Part shown: positions 25,340 to 34,690 of the stretch, piece by piece | Position numbering within the stretch: position 1 is the stretch's first letter | Layout: the number at the start of each line of letters is the position of its first letter | Origin: Streptomyces sp. NBC_00239 | GTDB lineage: Bacteria > Actinomycetota > Actinomycetes > Streptomycetales > Streptomycetaceae | Direction of reading: 5' to 3' | NCBI RefSeq assembly: GCF_036194065.1 | Contig: NZ_CP108095.1 | Location: forward strand, 3,038,001 to 3,102,000 | DNA: 64,000 nucleotides | Notes under the pieces: generated by a model | The model's database searches: none | Seen by the model: the letters and a program-made list of their open reading frames with translations, nothing else | What the model was told of the DNA's origin: nothing | Made by a program: the position numbers and the translations under genes

Positions 25340-28300
25340 TCATTCGATCACCTGGCGGCCCTCGGGGAGCGCGCTGCACGAGCTGCGGAAGGAGCAGTGC
25401 GTGCAGTGCCGGCCGGTGGCCGGGCTGAAGCGTTCGTCGAGGACCCGGCCGGCGGCGGTGGCGAGGAGGTCGCCGACCCATTCGCCGGCGAGGGGTTCCT
25501 GGGCCTGCACCTTGGGGAGGGTGTCGCCGCCGTCCTTCTTGGCGGCGGCCTGCCGGAGCTGGACGAGTTCGGCGCCGCCGGCGGCCGGGCGCACGCCGGC
25601 GAAGGCCTCGTCGACGGCGCCTTCGCGGACGGCGAGCTGGTAGACGGCGAGCTGCGGGTGGCGGGCGACCTCGTCGCGGGTCGGCGCGGCTTTGCCGGTC
25701 TTGAAGTCGACGACGTACGCGCGGCCCTGCGGGTCGGCTTCGACGCGGTCCATGGAGCCGCGGATGCGTACCTCGTACGGGTCGTCGGCGGGGCCGGCGG
25801 TGAGGGTGACGTCGAATTCGTGCTCGGTGGCGACGGTGGTGCGGCCGGCCCGGTCGGAGACGTGCCAGTGCAGGAAGCGTTCGAGGGCGGCGCGGGCGTT
25901 CTCCTTCTCCTGACGGGACTTCCAGGGCGCGTCGAAGGCGAGGGCGTCCCAGACGGAGTCGAGGCGCTCCATGAGGACGGCGAGGTCGGCGGGGGTGCGG
26001 CCGGAGGCCACCTCGTCGGCGAGGACGTGGACGACGTTGCCGAAGCCCTGGGCGGCGGTGGCGGGGGCGTCGGCCTTGACCTCGCGGCTGAGGAACCACT
26101 GGAGGGAGCAGGTGTTGGCGAGCTGGTCGAGGGCGCTGCCGGACAGCGCGAGGGGCTGGTCGCGGTCGCGCAGCGGGACGCCGCTGCGGGTCGGCTCGTA
26201 CAGGCCCCACCAGCGCTGCGGGTGGGCGGCGGGGACCAGCGGCTGGCCGTCCTCGTCGGCGAGCGCGGCGAGGGTGGCCAGGCGGTGGGCGGCGGCGTCG
26301 CGCAGGGCGGGCGAGGCGTCGGGGTCGACGGTGGTGGCGCGGAGTTCCGCGACGAGCGCGGCCACGGCGAGGGGGCGGCGGGGGCGGCCGGTGACGTCCT
26401 TGGGCGGCACGCCGAGTTCGGTGAGGAAGCGGGAGGGCTGGTCGCCGTCCTCGGCGGGTGCCTTGACGGCGGTGACGACGAGCCGGTCGCGGGCGCGGGT
26501 GGCCGCCACGTAGAAGAGCCTGCGCTCCTCGGCGAGGAGGGCGCCGGGGGTGAGGGGTTCGGCGAGGCCGTCGTGGCCGATGCGGTCGGCTTCGAGGAGG
26601 GAGCCGCGGCGGCGCAGGTCGGGCCAGAGGCCTTCCTGGACGCCGGCGACGACGACGAGCCGCCACTCCAGGCCCTTGGAGCGGTGGGCGGTCATGAGGC
26701 GGACGGCGTCGGGGGAGGTGACGCGCTTGCCGAGGGTGTCGGCGGCGATGTCCTCGGCGTCGAGCTGTTCGAGGAAGTTGAGGGCGCCGCGGCCGCCGGT
26801 GCGTTCCTCGGCGCGGGCGGCGGTTTCGAAGAGCGCGCAGACGGCGTCGAGGTCGCGGTCGGCGTTGCGGCCGGCGGGGCCGCCGCGGCGGGCGGAGCGT
26901 TCGAGTCGGGTGGGCCAGTTGGTGCCGTCCCACAGGGTCCACAGGGCCTCTTCGGCGGTGCCGCCGCCTTCGAGGAGCTCGCGGGCCTTGCGCAGGAGCA
27001 GGCCGAGGGTCTGGGCGCCGCGGGCGTAGCCGGGGTCGTGGGCGACGAGGCGTTCGGGCTCGGCGAGGGCGCGGGCGAGCAGGACGTCGGAGGGCGCGGG
27101 CACCTTGACGCCGGCGGCCCGCTCCTCGTCCCGCAGCGCGCGCCCGAGGCGGCGCAGGTCCGCGGTGTCCATCCCGCCGAGCGGCGAGGTCAGCAACCCG
27201 ATGGCGGTCTCGACCCCGACCCACCCCTCGGCCGCGTCGACGGAGGTGCCGGCGTCCGCCACCGGCCCGGCGTCGGGGGCGTCGACGGGTTCGCCCGCCG
27301 GGGCCGGGGCGGCGCCGTCCGCGGAACCGCCCGCGGCGTGGCTCGCCGCCTCACCGTCGCCGGGGTCCACCGCCACGTCGAGCGGCACCGGCACCGCGGC
27401 GGCCGGGGCCGGGTCGGCGGGCTCGTCGGGGAGCGGGCTCACGTCGGCCGGGTCGGCGGGCTCGTCGGGGAACGGCCTCACGTCGGCCGGGTCGGCGGGC
27501 ACGGCGGCGAGCGGGCCCACGTCGGCCGAGTCGGCGGGCACGGCGGCGAGCGGGCTCACGTCGGCCGGGTCGGCGGGCTCGTCGGACGGCGCGGACGCGT
27601 CGGTGGCGGCGGCCGGCGCGGACGGGTCGGCCGCTCCGGCGGGCTCGGCGGTCGGCGCGGTGGGCCGGGCCGGGGTCGGGGGGAGGCCGGCGGCGGCCGT
27701 GGCGGTGGCTCGGAGGGCGGCGAGGAGGGGGGCCACGGCCGGTTCGTGGCGGAGGGGGATGTCCGCGCCGTCGGTGGCGACGGGGACGCCCGCGGAGATC
27801 AGGGCGCGGCGGAAGGCCGGCAGGGTGCGGCCGCCGGCTCGGACCAGGACCGCCATGTCCTGCCAGGCGACGCCGTCCTCCAGGTGGGCGCGGCGCAGGA
27901 TGTCCGCGATGTTGTCGAGTTCGGCGCCGGCCGTCGGGTAGGTGTACGCCTCGACCCGGCCGCCGTCGCGGGTCGGGATCAGGTCGCGGTGGGCGCGGAT
28001 GGCCGCCGCGGGCAGCCGCGGCACCGGCATCCGGGTGGTGAGGAGGCGGGTCGCGGCGAGCAGCGCGGCGCCGGATCGGCGGGCCGTGTTCAGGACGCGT
28101 ACGGCGGCGCCGGGGAACGCCTCGGGGAAGCCGAGGATGCCGCCGATGTCCGCGCCGCGGAACGCGTAGATCGACTGGTCGGGGTCGCCGAAGGCCACCG
28201 TGTCCCGGCAGCCGAGCGCCTTGAGCAGCCGTACCTGTGCGGCGTCGGTGTCCTGGTACTCGTCGACGAACACCGCGTCGTAGCGCGTCCACAGCTCGGT

Positions 28301-29020
28301 CTCGGGCCGCTCGGCGAGCAGGACGGCCCGGTGCACCAGCTCGGCGTAGTCCAGCGATCCGGACAGGTCGAGGACGTCGAGGTACTCGGCGAGGAACGCG
28401 GCGGCGGCCCGCCAGTCGGGGCGGCCGGTGCGGGCCGCGAAGGCGTCCAGGGCCTGCGGGGACAGGCCCAGCTCGCGGCTGCGGGCGAGCACGGCCCGCA
28501 CCTCGTCGGCGAAGCCGCGGGTGGTCAGGCAGGCCCGCAGGTCGTCGGGCCACCGTATGGCGCCGACCTGCCGCTGGCCGTCGAGGAGCTCGCGGACCAT
28601 GACGTCCTGCTCGGGGCCGGACAGCAGCCGCAGCGGTTCCACGAACAGGTCGGCGTCCTGGTGGGCGCGGACCAGGGCGTAGCAGAAGGAGTGGAAGGTG
28701 GTGGCCTGCGGGGCGCGGGCGCCGCCGAGGCGCAGCGCGGTGCGGTCGCGGAGTTCGACGGCGGCCTTGCGGCTGAAGGTGAGGACGAGGATCCGGGCCG
28801 GATCGGCGCCCGCCTCGACACGGGCGGCGACCGCTTCGACCAGCGTGGTCGTCTTGCCGGTGCCGGGTCCGGCGAGCACGAGCATCGGCCCGCCGGCGTG
28901 GTCAACCACGGCCTGCTGCGCTGCGTCCAGTACAGGAGGATCCACCTGCCCCGGCCCGGTACGCACCAGTCGGTACGCGTCACGGGTCCGCGTACGACGG
29001 CCGGAAGGGGAGGAGCTCAC
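25340..29020 (-). CDS. adnA: AdnA-type helicase-nuclease subunit with Fe-S nuclease domain
   Basis: A 1226-residue partner of AdnB. The motor has MLVLAGPGTGKTTTLVEAV (Walker A, near residue 50), FVDEYQDTDAAQVRLLKALG (Walker B) and LMTAHRSKGLEWRLVVVAGV. The C-terminal nuclease domain has RIRGSMDRVEADPQG and AYVVDFKTGKAAP. Cysteines in NTCSLQWFLSRE and at the end (RHCTHCSFRSSCSALP) are the usual 4Fe-4S ligands of AddB/Cas4-type nucleases. An in-frame 39-bp tandem repeat lies near residues 479-537. The name follows the convention (from memory) that the promoter-proximal subunit is AdnA. Start GTG at 29020. Confidence 0.9.
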   Translation of the reverse strand: MSSSPSGRRTRTRDAYRLVRTGPGQVDPPVLDAAQQAVVDHAGGPMLVLAGPGTGKTTTLVEAVAARVEAGADPARILVLTFSRKAAVELRDRTALRLGGARAPQATTFHSFCYALVRAHQDADLFVEPLRLLSGPEQDVMVRELLDGQRQVGAIRWPDDLRACLTTRGFADEVRAVLARSRELGLSPQALDAFAARTGRPDWRAAAAFLAEYLDVLDLSGSLDYAELVHRAVLLAERPETELWTRYDAVFVDEYQDTDAAQVRLLKALGCRDTVAFGDPDQSIYAFRGADIGGILGFPEAFPGAAVRVLNTARRSGAALLAATRLLTTRMPVPRLPAAAIRAHRDLIPTRDGGRVEAYTYPTAGAELDNIADILRRAHLEDGVAWQDMAVLVRAGGRTLPAFRRALISAGVPVATDGADIPLRHEPAVAPLLAALRATATAAAGLPPTPARPTAPTAEPAGAADPSAPAAATDASAPSDEPADPADVSPLAAVPADSADVGPLAAVPADPADVRPFPDEPADPADVSPLPDEPADPAPAAAVPVPLDVAVDPGDGEAASHAAGGSADGAAPAPAGEPVDAPDAGPVADAGTSVDAAEGWVGVETAIGLLTSPLGGMDTADLRRLGRALRDEERAAGVKVPAPSDVLLARALAEPERLVAHDPGYARGAQTLGLLLRKARELLEGGGTAEEALWTLWDGTNWPTRLERSARRGGPAGRNADRDLDAVCALFETAARAEERTGGRGALNFLEQLDAEDIAADTLGKRVTSPDAVRLMTAHRSKGLEWRLVVVAGVQEGLWPDLRRRGSLLEADRIGHDGLAEPLTPGALLAEERRLFYVAATRARDRLVVTAVKAPAEDGDQPSRFLTELGVPPKDVTGRPRRPLAVAALVAELRATTVDPDASPALRDAAAHRLATLAALADEDGQPLVPAAHPQRWWGLYEPTRSGVPLRDRDQPLALSGSALDQLANTCSLQWFLSREVKADAPATAAQGFGNVVHVLADEVASGRTPADLAVLMERLDSVWDALAFDAPWKSRQEKENARAALERFLHWHVSDRAGRTTVATEHEFDVTLTAGPADDPYEVRIRGSMDRVEADPQGRAYVVDFKTGKAAPTRDEVARHPQLAVYQLAVREGAVDEAFAGVRPAAGGAELVQLRQAAAKKDGGDTLPKVQAQEPLAGEWVGDLLATAAGRVLDERFSPATGRHCTHCSFRSSCSALPEGRQVIE
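27409..27585 (-). repeat. 39-bp tandem repeat inside adnA
   Basis: Four units of 39 bp (27409-27447, 27448-27486, 27487-27525, 27526-27564) and a partial fifth. Each encodes 13 residues of the form PADPADVSPLPDE with small variations. The repeat keeps frame and lies in a Pro/Ala/Asp-rich insertion in the motor region. Confidence 0.85.
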
Positions 29021-29211
29021 GTGGATCGCCGGTCCTGGTGGTGGGTGTGCTGACGGTGCCGCGGGCTGGGCACGGCGCGCGGGGTGGGTGGAGCGCGCGA
29101 AGGAAAGACGCTACGCCACAACCGCCCCGCCGTGCAGCGAAGTCCACGGCTCCCCCACGTCCCCCGTACGGGTGTACGAGCCCCCGCCTGGGCCGTCCAT
29201 GGCGGAAGCTG

Positions 29212-29577
29212 TCAATTGTGAGGTTCGTCAACCGCCGCCCCGGCGCCGTCCCAGCGCGCCCGCTTCATGTCGAGGCGCGGCACGTGCCCCTCGGCCGAGC
29301 GGCCGGCCGCGCGCAGCGGGGTGCCCTCGTCGCGGTAGTGGGCGAGGGCCCGCAGTTCGCTGCCGGGCAGCAGGACGCCGTCCGAGCGGACCACCCGCCA
29401 CCAGGGCACGGGCCCGCCGTACAGGGCCATGACCCGGCCGACCTGGCGCGGGCCGCCCTCGCCGAGCCATTCGGCGACGTCGCCGTACGTCATCACCCGG
29501 CCGGGCGGAATCCGCTCGGCCACCTCCAGCACCCGCTCCGCGTAGTCGGGGAGCCCGGACCCTGCCACCTCGCTCAT
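29212..29577 (-). CDS. Alkyltransferase-like (ATL) protein, MGMT fold without active cysteine
   Basis: A 121-residue MGMT-fold protein. Where O6-methylguanine methyltransferases have PCHR, this has PWWRVVRSDG, with Trp in place of the catalytic Cys; this defines ATL proteins, which bind O6-alkylguanine and flag it for nucleotide excision repair. RVMTYGDVAEWLGEGGPRQV is the DNA-binding helix-turn-helix region. ATG at 29577 is preferred; ATG at 29586 is equally possible. It shares a direction with the repair genes adnA/adnB. The mycobacterial counterpart is Rv3204 (from memory). Confidence 0.88.
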   Translation of the reverse strand: MSEVAGSGLPDYAERVLEVAERIPPGRVMTYGDVAEWLGEGGPRQVGRVMALYGGPVPWWRVVRSDGVLLPGSELRALAHYRDEGTPLRAAGRSAEGHVPRLDMKRARWDGAGAAVDEPHN

Positions 29578-29696
29578 CCGGCCCATGCTGCCGTACCGCA
29601 CCGACACCGCACCCTGCCGACGGTCCGGTCCGCCGGGACGTGCCACCATCGTCCGGGCGGTGAGCGGTGATACCCAACCGAGAAGAGACGGCGGAG

Positions 29697-32579
29697 ATGG
29701 CGAAGGAGCAGGGCGTGGGCCCTCCGGACGCGGAGTCGGGCCCCCGGGGCGCGGACCGCGGGGCGCAGCCCCCGCCTGCCACCGTGCCCCCGGCGTCCCC
29801 GGCACCCGCGGAGCCTTCGGTGCCCGCGGCGTCCCCGGAGCCTCCGGTGTCCGCCGGGTCCGCCGGGTCCGCCGAGCCGAACGATCCGACCGGGCCGGCC
29901 GGGCAGGCCGGGCAGGCCGGACCCGCCGGCCCCAAGGGCTCCGACGGCCGCGACGCGCCGGATAGCCGTGACGCGCTCGACGGACTGGACGGTGTGGGCG
30001 GCTCGCTCACCGAGCGGGTCGAGATCGACGAGCCGCTGCTCGCCGCCCGCGTGCACCGCCCCTCCGACCTGGTCCGCGTCCTCGTCGGCGTCCTCGGCAT
30101 CGCCGTGGTGCTCGCCATCGCCGCGTTCGCCCACGGCACCACCGTGGGCCTGGCCTCGGACATCAGCAAGGGGACCGGCCAGGCCCCCGCCCTGCTCGTC
30201 AAGATCGCCGGCCTGGTGTCCAGCATCGCGGTGCTGCTCGTCCCGGTCGCCTTCGCCATCGAGCGGCTGATCAAACGCGACGGGCTGCGGATCGCGGACG
30301 GCGTGCTCGCCGCCGTGCTGGCCCACGGCGTGACGCTCGCCACCGACCTGTGGGTGGCGCGGGCCGCCCCGGACACCATCCAGGCGGCGCTGACCCGCCC
30401 GCAGGGCGTCGGCGAGGCGCTGTCCGACCCCGTGCACGGCTACCTCGCGCCGGTCATCGCGTACATGACGGCGGTGGGCATGACCCGGCGGCCACGCTGG
30501 CGGGTGGCCCTGTGGGTGGTGCTGCTGCTCGACGCGCTGGCGATGCTGGTCGGCGGGTACACGACGCCGTTCTCGATCCTGCTCACCGTGCTCATCGGCT
30601 GGACCGTCGCCTACGCGACGCTGTACGCGGTCGGCTCCCCCAACGTCCGGCCCACCGGGCAGAACCTCCTCGCCGGGCTGCGCCGGGTCGGCTTCCAGCC
30701 GGTCACCGCGATGCGGGTGGAGGAGGGCGCCGAGGCCGAGCACAACGACCGGGGCCGCCGCTACCTGGTGACCCTGGAGGACGGGCCGCCGCTCGACGTG
30801 ACGGTCGTGGACCGCGAGCAGCAGGCACACGGCTTCTTCTACCGGGTGTGGCGGCGGCTGACGCTGCGCGGGATCACCACCCGCCGCAGCCTGCAGTCGC
30901 TGCGGCAGGCCCTGGAGCAGGAGGCGCTGCTCGCGTACGCCGCCATCGCGGCGGGCGCCAACGCCCCCAAGCTGATCGCCACCTCCGAGCTCGGCCCGGA
31001 CGCCGTGATGCTCGTGTACGAGCACCTGGGCGGCCGGACCCTCGACGCACTGTCCGACGACGAGATCACCGACGAGCTGACCCGCAACGCCTGGCAGCAG
31101 GTCAAAGCCCTGCAGTCGCGGCGGATCGCGCACCGCAGGCTGGCCGGCGACGCCCTGGTGGTGGATCGTTCCGGCAGGGTCATCCTGACGGACCTGCGCG
31201 GCGGCGAGATCGCCGCGGGCGACCTGGTGCTGCGGATGGACATCGCACAGCTGCTGACCACACTGGGCCTGCGGGTGGGCGCGGAACGCTCGGTGGCCGC
31301 GGCGGTCGCGGTGCTCGGCGGGGACGCGGTGGCGGACTGCCTGCCGCTGCTCCAGCCGATCGCGCTGAGCCGCTCGACGCGCGCCACGCTGCGCCGACTG
31401 GCCCGGGAGCGCTCGCAACGGGAACGGGACGCGGTACTGGAGGCGACGAGGGCCGCGAAGGAGGCCCGGGAGGCCGAGTCGGCGGCGGCCCGCAAGTCCG
31501 CGAAGGCGGAGAAGAAAGCGGACAAGAAGGCCGAGAAGCAGGCGCTGGACCTGGCCCTGGACGAGGCCCGCGAGGAGGACCTGCTCAGCCAGATCCGCCG
31601 CCAGGTGCTGCTGATCCGGCCGCAGGCGCCGGTGGAGCCGGCCCGCCTGGAGCGGATCCGGCCGCGCACCCTGGTCAGTTTCATCGCGGGCGCGTTCGCC
31701 GCGTACTTCCTGCTCTCCCAGCTCACCCACATCGACTTCGCCAAGGTGATCGGCGAGGCGCAGTGGGGCTGGGTCGCGGCGGCCGTCGCGTTCTCGGCGC
31801 TGAGCTACTTCGCGGCGGCGATGAGCCTGCTGGGCTTCGTGCCCGAACGCGTGCCGTTCCTGCGGACGGTACTGGCGCAGGTGGCGGGGTCGTTCGTGAA
31901 GCTGGTGGCGCCGGCGGCGGTCGGCGGCGTGGCCCTGAACACCCGCTTCCTCCAGCGGCAGGGCGTCCGGCCGGGGCTGGCGGTGGCCAGTGTCGGCGCT
32001 TCCCAGCTGTTCGGGCTGGGCAGCCACGTCCTGCTGCTGCTGTCCTTCGGCTACCTCACCGGGACCGAGAAGACCCCTGAGATGACCCCGTCCCGGACCG
32101 TCATCGCCGGTCTGCTGACGGTCGCGGTACTGGTGCTGGTGGTGACCGCGGTGCCGTTCCTGCGGAAGTTCGTGGCCAGCCGGGTGCGGGCGCTGTTCGC
32201 GGGGGTGGTGCCGCGCATGCTGGACGTGCTCCAGCGGCCCCAGAAGCTGATGACGGGCATCGGCGGCATGCTGCTGCTGACGACCTGCTTCGTGATGTGC
32301 CTGGACGCGTCGATCCGCGCGTTCGGCGGCGGCGGCTCGATCAGCTACGCGAGCATCGCCGTGGTCTTCCTGGCGGGCAACGCGCTCGGGTCGGCCGCGC
32401 CGACGCCCGGTGGTGTGGGCGCGGTCGAGGCGACGCTGACGGCCGGTCTGGTCCTGGTGGGCCTGGACAAGGAGATCGCCCTCTCGGCGGTCCTGCTCTT
32501 CCGCCTGATGACCTTCTGGCTGCCGGTGCTCCCCGGCTGGATCTCCTTCAACCACCTGACCCGCAAGGAAGCGCTCTAG
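29697..32579 (+). CDS. Multi-domain membrane protein: kinase-like domain fused to LPG-synthase/UPF0104 flippase-like domain
   Basis: About 960 residues in five parts: a disordered Pro/Ala/Gly-rich N-terminus (1-110); a membrane domain of about six helices (120-330); a kinase-like domain (330-560) with VMLVYEHLGGRTLDAL, HRRLAGDALVVD near 477 and ILTDLRGGE in place of HRD/DFG; a charged coiled coil (AEKKADKKAEKQALDLALDE); and a C-terminal LPG_synthase_TM (UPF0104) domain from about residue 655 (GSFVKLVAPAAVGGVALNTR; GSAAPTPGGVGAVEATL). UPF0104 domains are the flippase half of MprF. No aminoacyl-transferase half is present. It probably moves or modifies a lipid in the envelope. The start is uncertain; GTG at 29667 is an alternative. 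Confidence 0.85.
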   Translation: MAKEQGVGPPDAESGPRGADRGAQPPPATVPPASPAPAEPSVPAASPEPPVSAGSAGSAEPNDPTGPAGQAGQAGPAGPKGSDGRDAPDSRDALDGLDGVGGSLTERVEIDEPLLAARVHRPSDLVRVLVGVLGIAVVLAIAAFAHGTTVGLASDISKGTGQAPALLVKIAGLVSSIAVLLVPVAFAIERLIKRDGLRIADGVLAAVLAHGVTLATDLWVARAAPDTIQAALTRPQGVGEALSDPVHGYLAPVIAYMTAVGMTRRPRWRVALWVVLLLDALAMLVGGYTTPFSILLTVLIGWTVAYATLYAVGSPNVRPTGQNLLAGLRRVGFQPVTAMRVEEGAEAEHNDRGRRYLVTLEDGPPLDVTVVDREQQAHGFFYRVWRRLTLRGITTRRSLQSLRQALEQEALLAYAAIAAGANAPKLIATSELGPDAVMLVYEHLGGRTLDALSDDEITDELTRNAWQQVKALQSRRIAHRRLAGDALVVDRSGRVILTDLRGGEIAAGDLVLRMDIAQLLTTLGLRVGAERSVAAAVAVLGGDAVADCLPLLQPIALSRSTRATLRRLARERSQRERDAVLEATRAAKEAREAESAAARKSAKAEKKADKKAEKQALDLALDEAREEDLLSQIRRQVLLIRPQAPVEPARLERIRPRTLVSFIAGAFAAYFLLSQLTHIDFAKVIGEAQWGWVAAAVAFSALSYFAAAMSLLGFVPERVPFLRTVLAQVAGSFVKLVAPAAVGGVALNTRFLQRQGVRPGLAVASVGASQLFGLGSHVLLLLSFGYLTGTEKTPEMTPSRTVIAGLLTVAVLVLVVTAVPFLRKFVASRVRALFAGVVPRMLDVLQRPQKLMTGIGGMLLLTTCFVMCLDASIRAFGGGGSISYASIAVVFLAGNALGSAAPTPGGVGAVEATLTAGLVLVGLDKEIALSAVLLFRLMTFWLPVLPGWISFNHLTRKEAL

Positions 32580-33063
32580 CCTCCGGCGGGCGCGCCCAGC
32601 CCCCACCGGCTGGCCGTGACGCGCGTGTTCAGCCCCTCCGCTGACCTGAGGCGCGACCTCCAGCCCCTCCGGCGCTTGAGGAGCGGGCCCGGGCGGAGCC
32701 CGGCTAACCCCGCGCACCCTTCAGCCCCTCCGGCGCTTGAGGAGCGGGTCCGGGCGGAGCCCGGTGCCCGGCGGAGCCGGGTTGCTTGGGGCTCCGCCCC
32801 AAACCCCGCGCCTCAAACGCCGGCGAGGCTGGAATTCGCGCCCGCAGGGTCGGCAAGGCTGGAGGTTGCCCGGCAGGCGTCGGCACGGCCGGGGATTTGC
32901 CCCCCAGGGCACCGGCAAGGCTGGAGGTTGCCCGCCAGGGCGTCGGGAGAGCTGGGGGGCGCGCCCCCCGGCGTCAGGGGGGTCGGGCATCAGCGCGTCG
33001 GGGGGCCACTCGCTTGGGGCACCGGGCGGGCGGCACAGCGGTCGGCGCCAGAGGATGGACCGC
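32580..33063. other. Gene-free interval carrying palindromic repeats
   Basis: A 484-base gap between two plus-strand genes. It holds one near-complete palindromic element (annotated separately) with a partial extra left arm, followed by short degenerate direct repeats built on GGCAAGGCTGGAGGTTGCCC. No conserved ORF or RNA was recognised; the promoter of the Tap-like gene should lie in the last 100 bases. Confidence 0.6.
32660..32832. repeat. Palindromic intergenic element, copy A (with partial duplicate left arm)
   Basis: Right arm CCCGCGCCTCAAACGCCGGC (continuing to 32832) is identical to the right arms of copies at 41858-41973 and 59213-59323. The left arm here is diverged (CAGCCCCTCCGGCGCTTGAG) and is present twice, at about 32660 and 32721. 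The interior holds nested hairpins such as CCGGGCGGAGCCCGG and GGGGCTCCGCCCC. Confidence 0.85.
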
Positions 33064-34611
33064 ATGACGATCTCCGCCGGACCGCGCGCCACCGCCCTCG
33101 CCGCCGCCACCGCCGTCCTGCTGAGCCTCGCCGCCTGCTCCGACGACGGCGCCGACACCGGCGCCGACACCGCCGCCACGCCGAAGGCACCCCGGCTGGA
33201 GTGGAGCTCCTGCCCCGCCCCGTCCGCCGCCGAAGGCACCGGCTCGCCGCCCGGCCCCGAGTGGGAGTGCTCCGCGCTCGACGTGCCCCTCGACTACGAC
33301 GAGCCCGGCGGCGAGACCATCGAGCTGGCGCTGATCCGCGCCAAGGCCCTGGACCCGAAGAAGCGCATCGGCTCGCTCGTCTACAACTTCGGCGGCCCCG
33401 GCGGTTCCGGTGTCGCCTCGCTGCCCGGCGCGGCCAAGGACTACCAGCGCCTGCGCGCCCGCTACGACCTGGTGAGCTTCGACCCGCGCGGGGTCGGCCG
33501 AAGCGCCACCGTCCGCTGCGAGGACGACCGGGAGCTGGACGCGTACTACCAGGGCGACTCCTCGCCCGAGGGACCCGCCGAGGAGAAGGAGTTCGTCGAC
33601 GGGATCAAGAAGTACGCGGCCGCCTGCGAGCGGAACTCGGCGGAGGTCCTCCCGCACGTCGGCACCCTGAACGCCGCCCGCGACCTGGACCGGCTGCGCG
33701 CGGCCCTCGGTGACGAGAAGCTCCACTACTTCGGCATCTCGTACGGCACCGAGCTGGGCGGGGTCTACGCCCACCTGTTCCCGAAGAACGTCGGCCGGGC
33801 CGTCTTCGACGCGGTCGTGGACCCGACGAAGACGTCCGAGGAGGGTTCGCTGGGCCAGGCCCAGGGCTTCCAGCTGGCCCTGGGCAACTTCGCGCAGGAC
33901 TGCGTCGACCGCGGCGAGAAGTGCCTGTTGCCCGGTGCCACCGCAAAGGAGGTCGAGCAGGGCATCGTGGAGCTCCAGAAGCGGCTGCGCGCGCGGCCGA
34001 TCCCAGGCAGCGGGGACCGCAAGCTGACCGAGACCGCCGCCACCAACGGCATCGCGCAGGCCCTGTACTCGAAGGAGTTCTGGCCGCTGCTGGAGCAGGG
34101 CCTCGACGAGGCGGACGGCGGGCAGGGGCAGTTGCTCCTGGCCCTGTCCGACGCGATGAACGGCCGCAACCAGGACGGCACGTACAGCAACATCGGCGCG
34201 GCGAACACGGCGATCAACTGCGCCGACTCCAAGGAGCGCTTCTCGCTGGCGCAGACCAAGGCCGAGCTGCCCCGGTTCCGGGCCGCGTCGGCCGTCTTCG
34301 GCGAGTTCCTCGGCTGGGGGCTGATGGGCTGCAGTGCCTGGCCGGTGGCCGGCGCCTGGCAGACGCCCGACGTCAGCGCCCCGGGCGCGGCCCCGATCCT
34401 GGTGATCGGCAACACCGGTGACCCGGCCACCCCGTACGAGGGCGCCCGCAGGATGGTGCAGGAGCTGGGCCCGGGGGTCGGCGTGGAGCTCACGTACGAG
34501 GGCGAGGGCCACGGCGCGTACAACAGCGGCGACCCGTGCGTGCAGAAGGCCGTGGACGCCTACCTGCTGGAGGGTACGGTGCCCCCCGCCCGGACCGTCT
34601 GCGGCACCTGA
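33064..34611 (+). CDS. Secreted alpha/beta-hydrolase lipoprotein (tripeptidyl aminopeptidase / Tap-like)
   Basis: A 515-residue exported S33-type hydrolase. The signal peptide ends in a lipobox (LLSLAAC, Cys 25), so it is lipid-anchored on the outer face. The oxyanion region NFGGPGGSGVAS, the nucleophile elbow YFGISYGTELGG, the Asp in GNTGDPATPYEGA and the His in EGEGHGAYNSGDPC complete the triad; the C-terminal part is the TAP-like domain. It probably releases N-terminal peptides from secreted proteins, as Streptomyces tripeptidyl aminopeptidases do. ATG at 33064 is chosen because AGAGG lies nine bases upstream. Confidence 0.9.
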   Translation: MTISAGPRATALAAATAVLLSLAACSDDGADTGADTAATPKAPRLEWSSCPAPSAAEGTGSPPGPEWECSALDVPLDYDEPGGETIELALIRAKALDPKKRIGSLVYNFGGPGGSGVASLPGAAKDYQRLRARYDLVSFDPRGVGRSATVRCEDDRELDAYYQGDSSPEGPAEEKEFVDGIKKYAAACERNSAEVLPHVGTLNAARDLDRLRAALGDEKLHYFGISYGTELGGVYAHLFPKNVGRAVFDAVVDPTKTSEEGSLGQAQGFQLALGNFAQDCVDRGEKCLLPGATAKEVEQGIVELQKRLRARPIPGSGDRKLTETAATNGIAQALYSKEFWPLLEQGLDEADGGQGQLLLALSDAMNGRNQDGTYSNIGAANTAINCADSKERFSLAQTKAELPRFRAASAVFGEFLGWGLMGCSAWPVAGAWQTPDVSAPGAAPILVIGNTGDPATPYEGARRMVQELGPGVGVELTYEGEGHGAYNSGDPCVQKAVDAYLLEGTVPPARTVCGT

Positions 34612-34644
34612 GCCACGTCGGTACGGACGGCCGGCGGACGCGAA

Positions 34645-34677
34645 AGGGCCCGTACCGCTCACCGCGGCACGGGCCCT
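34645..34677. terminator. Convergent terminator hairpin
   Basis: AGGGCCCGT pairs with ACGGGCCCT, with a secondary ACCGC/GCGGC inner stem, between the convergent Tap-like hydrolase and moeZ genes. Confidence 0.65.
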
Positions 34678-34690
34678 GTCACGCGTCAGG

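Noticed and set aside
27409..27585. CRISPR-like array (regular 39-bp units)
   Set aside because: Units are contiguous without spacers, keep reading frame and lie within adnA; this is a coding tandem repeat.
24887..29053. Plus-strand open frame of about 1388 codons opposite adnA
   Set aside because: Composition is that of GC-skewed antisense sequence; adnA on the other strand is complete with all motifs.
29574..32717. Minus-strand open frame of about 1047 codons
   Set aside because: Antisense to the well-supported kinase-like/flippase-like gene; Gln/His/Arg-rich with no motif.
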